Below are positions 14,130 through 15,959 of a DNA stretch of 15,959 bases, in pieces. The position numbers and the translations under genes are program-made. Within the stretch, counting starts at the first letter, position 1, and every line of letters begins with the position of its first letter. This stretch comes from Acidimicrobiaceae bacterium (GTDB lineage: Bacteria > Actinomycetota > Acidimicrobiia > Acidimicrobiales > MedAcidi-G1): positions 3,609 through 19,567 of the forward strand of contig PAXM01000056.1 of assembly GCA_002714485.1 (NCBI GenBank), read 5' to 3'. The notes beneath the pieces are model-generated. The model did no database searches. It worked only from the letters and a program-made list of their open reading frames with translations, and was not told where the DNA came from.

Positions 14130-15328
14130 GGTTTGGTTCCCTTCTCGACGAGGTCGCGTATCCCCTCGACGCAGCGGCGCATGTTGGACGTCTGACCGGC
14201 CTGACGGTTGGCGACGAGTTTCGCCTCCTTGTCGGGCATGGTCTCGATGATGGCGGTCAGGCCCGACGGGCCAGGGCCCAGCACCATGGAGAATCGCAGG
14301 CGTGTGGCACCGGCCAGAGGGATCAACTCGAACCGCCACTGGGCTGCTGGCTGGTCGGGGTCGACCGAGTTCCAGGCGAAGACCCGGTTCTCCTCGTACT
14401 CCACGACGTGGCAGACGACTTCCCAGTCGCCCATCCGTTCGTTCCGGTTACGACCAAGGAACGTGGCTCCCACAGCGGGTTCGGTGGAGATCCACTCGGC
14501 ACCTTGGAACTCGTCGCTGAAATGAGCCGGCAGGTTGATGTCGTTGATGAATGGCCAGACGGCCTCCGGTGGTGCGTCGATGTCTACCTCTACGGTCACC
14601 CCGGCACCGTCGGCGTGCACTGGGGCCTCATCGGTTGGGTGTTGGAGAGTCCGCCCCCACTGGTCGAACCAGGTGATGTCAGCTGCTGGCTGGCGTTCGA
14701 CAGGTGAAAACTCATCGCCGGTAGTCCATGCCACCGGGAGCAGCACGATCTGGGTCACCTTGTCGGGGATGCCCAAGAGTTCGGCGACCTGGTCGGCGGC
14801 GTTTAGGTGGATGGTCGTCCAGGCGCTGCCGAGGCCTCGGGACCTTAGGGCCAGACAGAAACTCCATGCCGCCTGGATGACCGAGTCGAACAGGCCGGGA
14901 CGTCCACTGCCGTCGTGGACGCCATGGATGGCGACCAGCACGATGGCAGGCACGTGTTCGAGGTTGCGGGCAAGGTGGTCGGCGGACCGAAGGGTTTTCT
15001 CGTTGTGGTGTCCAGTTCCGCAAACCTGTTCGTAGGCGTCGCTGATCCACCGGCCCCCTGCCTCCCGGTAGAGCTCGGCCAGAGCCTCCTTGGTGGCGGG
15101 GTCCCGTACGACCAGCCATCGCCGACTGCTCTGGTTGCCACCCGTGGGAGCCTGCTCGGCTAGGTCGATGCAGTCCAACAGGATCTGTGGAGGGACGGGT
15201 CTATTGAGATCTAGTCGTCTCCGTACGGCCCGGGTAGTTGACAGCAGGCGATCGGTTTCGGCTGTGTTGAACGGAGGGTCGGACAGCAGGTCCGGCGGGT
15301 TGTCGGACGGTGGAGTGTCAGGAGCCAT
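14126..15328 (-). CDS. Nitroreductase-SRPBCC fusion protein
   Basis: A 400-residue two-domain protein. Residues about 24-225 are a nitroreductase fold: TTRAVRRRLDLNRPV at 31-45, APTGGNQSSRRW at 60-71, RGLGSAWTTIHL at 164-175 and LLGIPDKVTQIVLLPVAWTT near the end. A linker (226-242) leads to an SRPBCC/polyketide-cyclase domain at about 243-398, with VTVEVDIDAPPEAVW, VGATFLGRNRN and a long final helix. The pairing suggests a flavin reductase with its own hydrophobic binding domain, for example to deliver or hold a lipid or polyketide-like substrate; this is inference. ATG 15328 lacks a strong binding site. The gene begins 21 bases after the unrecognised 191-residue gene and overlaps the stand-alone nitroreductase by four bases, so the three form one operon. 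No frameshift or stop lies between the domains, so it is a real single frame. Confidence 0.92.
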   Translation of the reverse strand: MAPDTPPSDNPPDLLSDPPFNTAETDRLLSTTRAVRRRLDLNRPVPPQILLDCIDLAEQAPTGGNQSSRRWLVVRDPATKEALAELYREAGGRWISDAYEQVCGTGHHNEKTLRSADHLARNLEHVPAIVLVAIHGVHDGSGRPGLFDSVIQAAWSFCLALRSRGLGSAWTTIHLNAADQVAELLGIPDKVTQIVLLPVAWTTGDEFSPVERQPAADITWFDQWGRTLQHPTDEAPVHADGAGVTVEVDIDAPPEAVWPFINDINLPAHFSDEFQGAEWISTEPAVGATFLGRNRNERMGDWEVVCHVVEYEENRVFAWNSVDPDQPAAQWRFELIPLAGATRLRFSMVLGPGPSGLTAIIETMPDKEAKLVANRQAGQTSNMRRCVEGIRDLVEKGTKP

Positions 15329-15349
15329 GTCCGAACTATTGCCCTAGAA

Positions 15350-15925
15350 CTACTCGAAGCCGTCACCGAGCCAGGCCGGAGCCCGGTCCAATAGGTATTC
15401 GCTGATTGACCGGGACCGCTCGAGGGCGTCACACAGCCAGTCGGCCTCACCGCCCCGCAACAGGGCGGCCAACGGTGTTTCTAGCCGAGCAGTCACGCCA
15501 AGCGAACGCTGAGGGGCGTCGGTGACTGCCTCGAACGAGTCAACGGCTGACACTTGGGTAGGTAGGTCGGGACCACCCAGTCCGGCTAACTCGGTGGCCA
15601 GGACCAGTAGGTCGGGTCCGTGTTCCAGCGGAGGCAGCGCCCAACTGAACACGAGATTGATGACTAGGTCGTCGCTGGGGTCTTGGTTCTCGGGAATGGA
15701 CATGACCTCGTCCTCAAAGGCCAGCAGAGTCCGGACCTCGATGTCCAGCGAGAGTCGGAGATCGAGCGGTCCACCGCAGGCGGCCTCGGGGTGGAGATCA
15801 ACCTCAAAGGCCTGGTGCATCGAGTAGGTCTCGACGAAGTGGCGTTCGTCGTGGACGTGGAAGCCGTGGTCAGCTGCGTGGTCCTTCAGGTCGGCGACGA
15901 AGCCTGCGATGTCGACAACAGCCAC
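15350..15925 (-). CDS. Uncharacterised 191-residue protein
   Basis: I do not recognise this gene. The product is soluble, acidic and without membrane segments or cysteine clusters. It begins VVDIAGFVADLKDHAADHGFH, has a strand-rich centre (LDLRLSLDIEVRTLLAF; LVINLVFSWALPPLEHGPDLL) and ends with a helix near LCDALERSRSISEYLLDRAPAWL. The start is GTG 15925, with AGGAAGGA five bases upstream, which is convincing. It is the first gene seen of the minus-strand operon with the nitroreductase-SRPBCC fusion 21 bases downstream. The cotranscription suggests a linked role, but nothing in the sequence shows an enzymatic activity. Only 34 bases upstream are in the window, so an earlier gene in the operon cannot be excluded. 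Confidence 0.8.
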   Translation of the reverse strand: MAVVDIAGFVADLKDHAADHGFHVHDERHFVETYSMHQAFEVDLHPEAACGGPLDLRLSLDIEVRTLLAFEDEVMSIPENQDPSDDLVINLVFSWALPPLEHGPDLLVLATELAGLGGPDLPTQVSAVDSFEAVTDAPQRSLGVTARLETPLAALLRGGEADWLCDALERSRSISEYLLDRAPAWLGDGFE

Positions 15926-15959
15926 GGGGATCCTTCCTGGTCTCTCGGTCTCGGGCCCT

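Overview
The window is high-GC DNA (about 60% by eye), densely packed, with frequent GTG starts and purine-rich Shine-Dalgarno sites. The gene content (CaiB/BaiF CoA-transferase, P450s with a [3Fe-4S] ferredoxin, paired amidohydrolase-2 enzymes, acyl-CoA dehydrogenase, DUF5671-like membrane protein) points to an actinomycete. I would guess a marine or soil Acidimicrobiia relative, but no database search supports that. I see no CRISPR array, insertion sequence, integrase or phage gene.

Left region (1-9299): a catabolic block. On the + strand are the tail of an acyl-CoA dehydrogenase and an SDR whose Ser-Tyr spacing matches the 3-alpha-hydroxysteroid dehydrogenase HsdA type. Converging on them is a minus-strand run, in transcription order: amidohydrolase 1, amidohydrolase 2 (broken by an in-frame TAA), [3Fe-4S] ferredoxin, P450 A, aldehyde dehydrogenase, class III CoA-transferase. 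P450 B is divergent from this run. A coherent reading is hydroxylation of a hydrophobic, perhaps alicyclic or terpenoid/steroid-like substrate by P450 plus ferredoxin, oxidation by the SDR and aldehyde dehydrogenase, CoA activation by CoA transfer, and beta-oxidation by the acyl-CoA dehydrogenase. The substrate is inferred, not shown. No ferredoxin reductase is present.

Middle (9300-11022): a 324-base stretch with no recognisable gene, a GT2 glycosyltransferase fused to a GtrA-like membrane domain (minus), then a complete tRNA with anticodon CAT. The tRNA looks like tRNA-Ile2 rather than elongator Met.

Right region (11023-15959): a 571-residue membrane protein that appears to consist of six repeated two-helix modules plus a small soluble domain, followed closely by a small SRPBCC protein (both +). 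Converging from the right is a minus-strand operon: an unrecognised 191-residue protein, a 400-residue nitroreductase-SRPBCC fusion, and a stand-alone nitroreductase that overlaps the fusion by four bases. The stand-alone nitroreductase and SRPBCC genes are visible paralogues of the two halves of the fusion. This locus is the best candidate for something undescribed.
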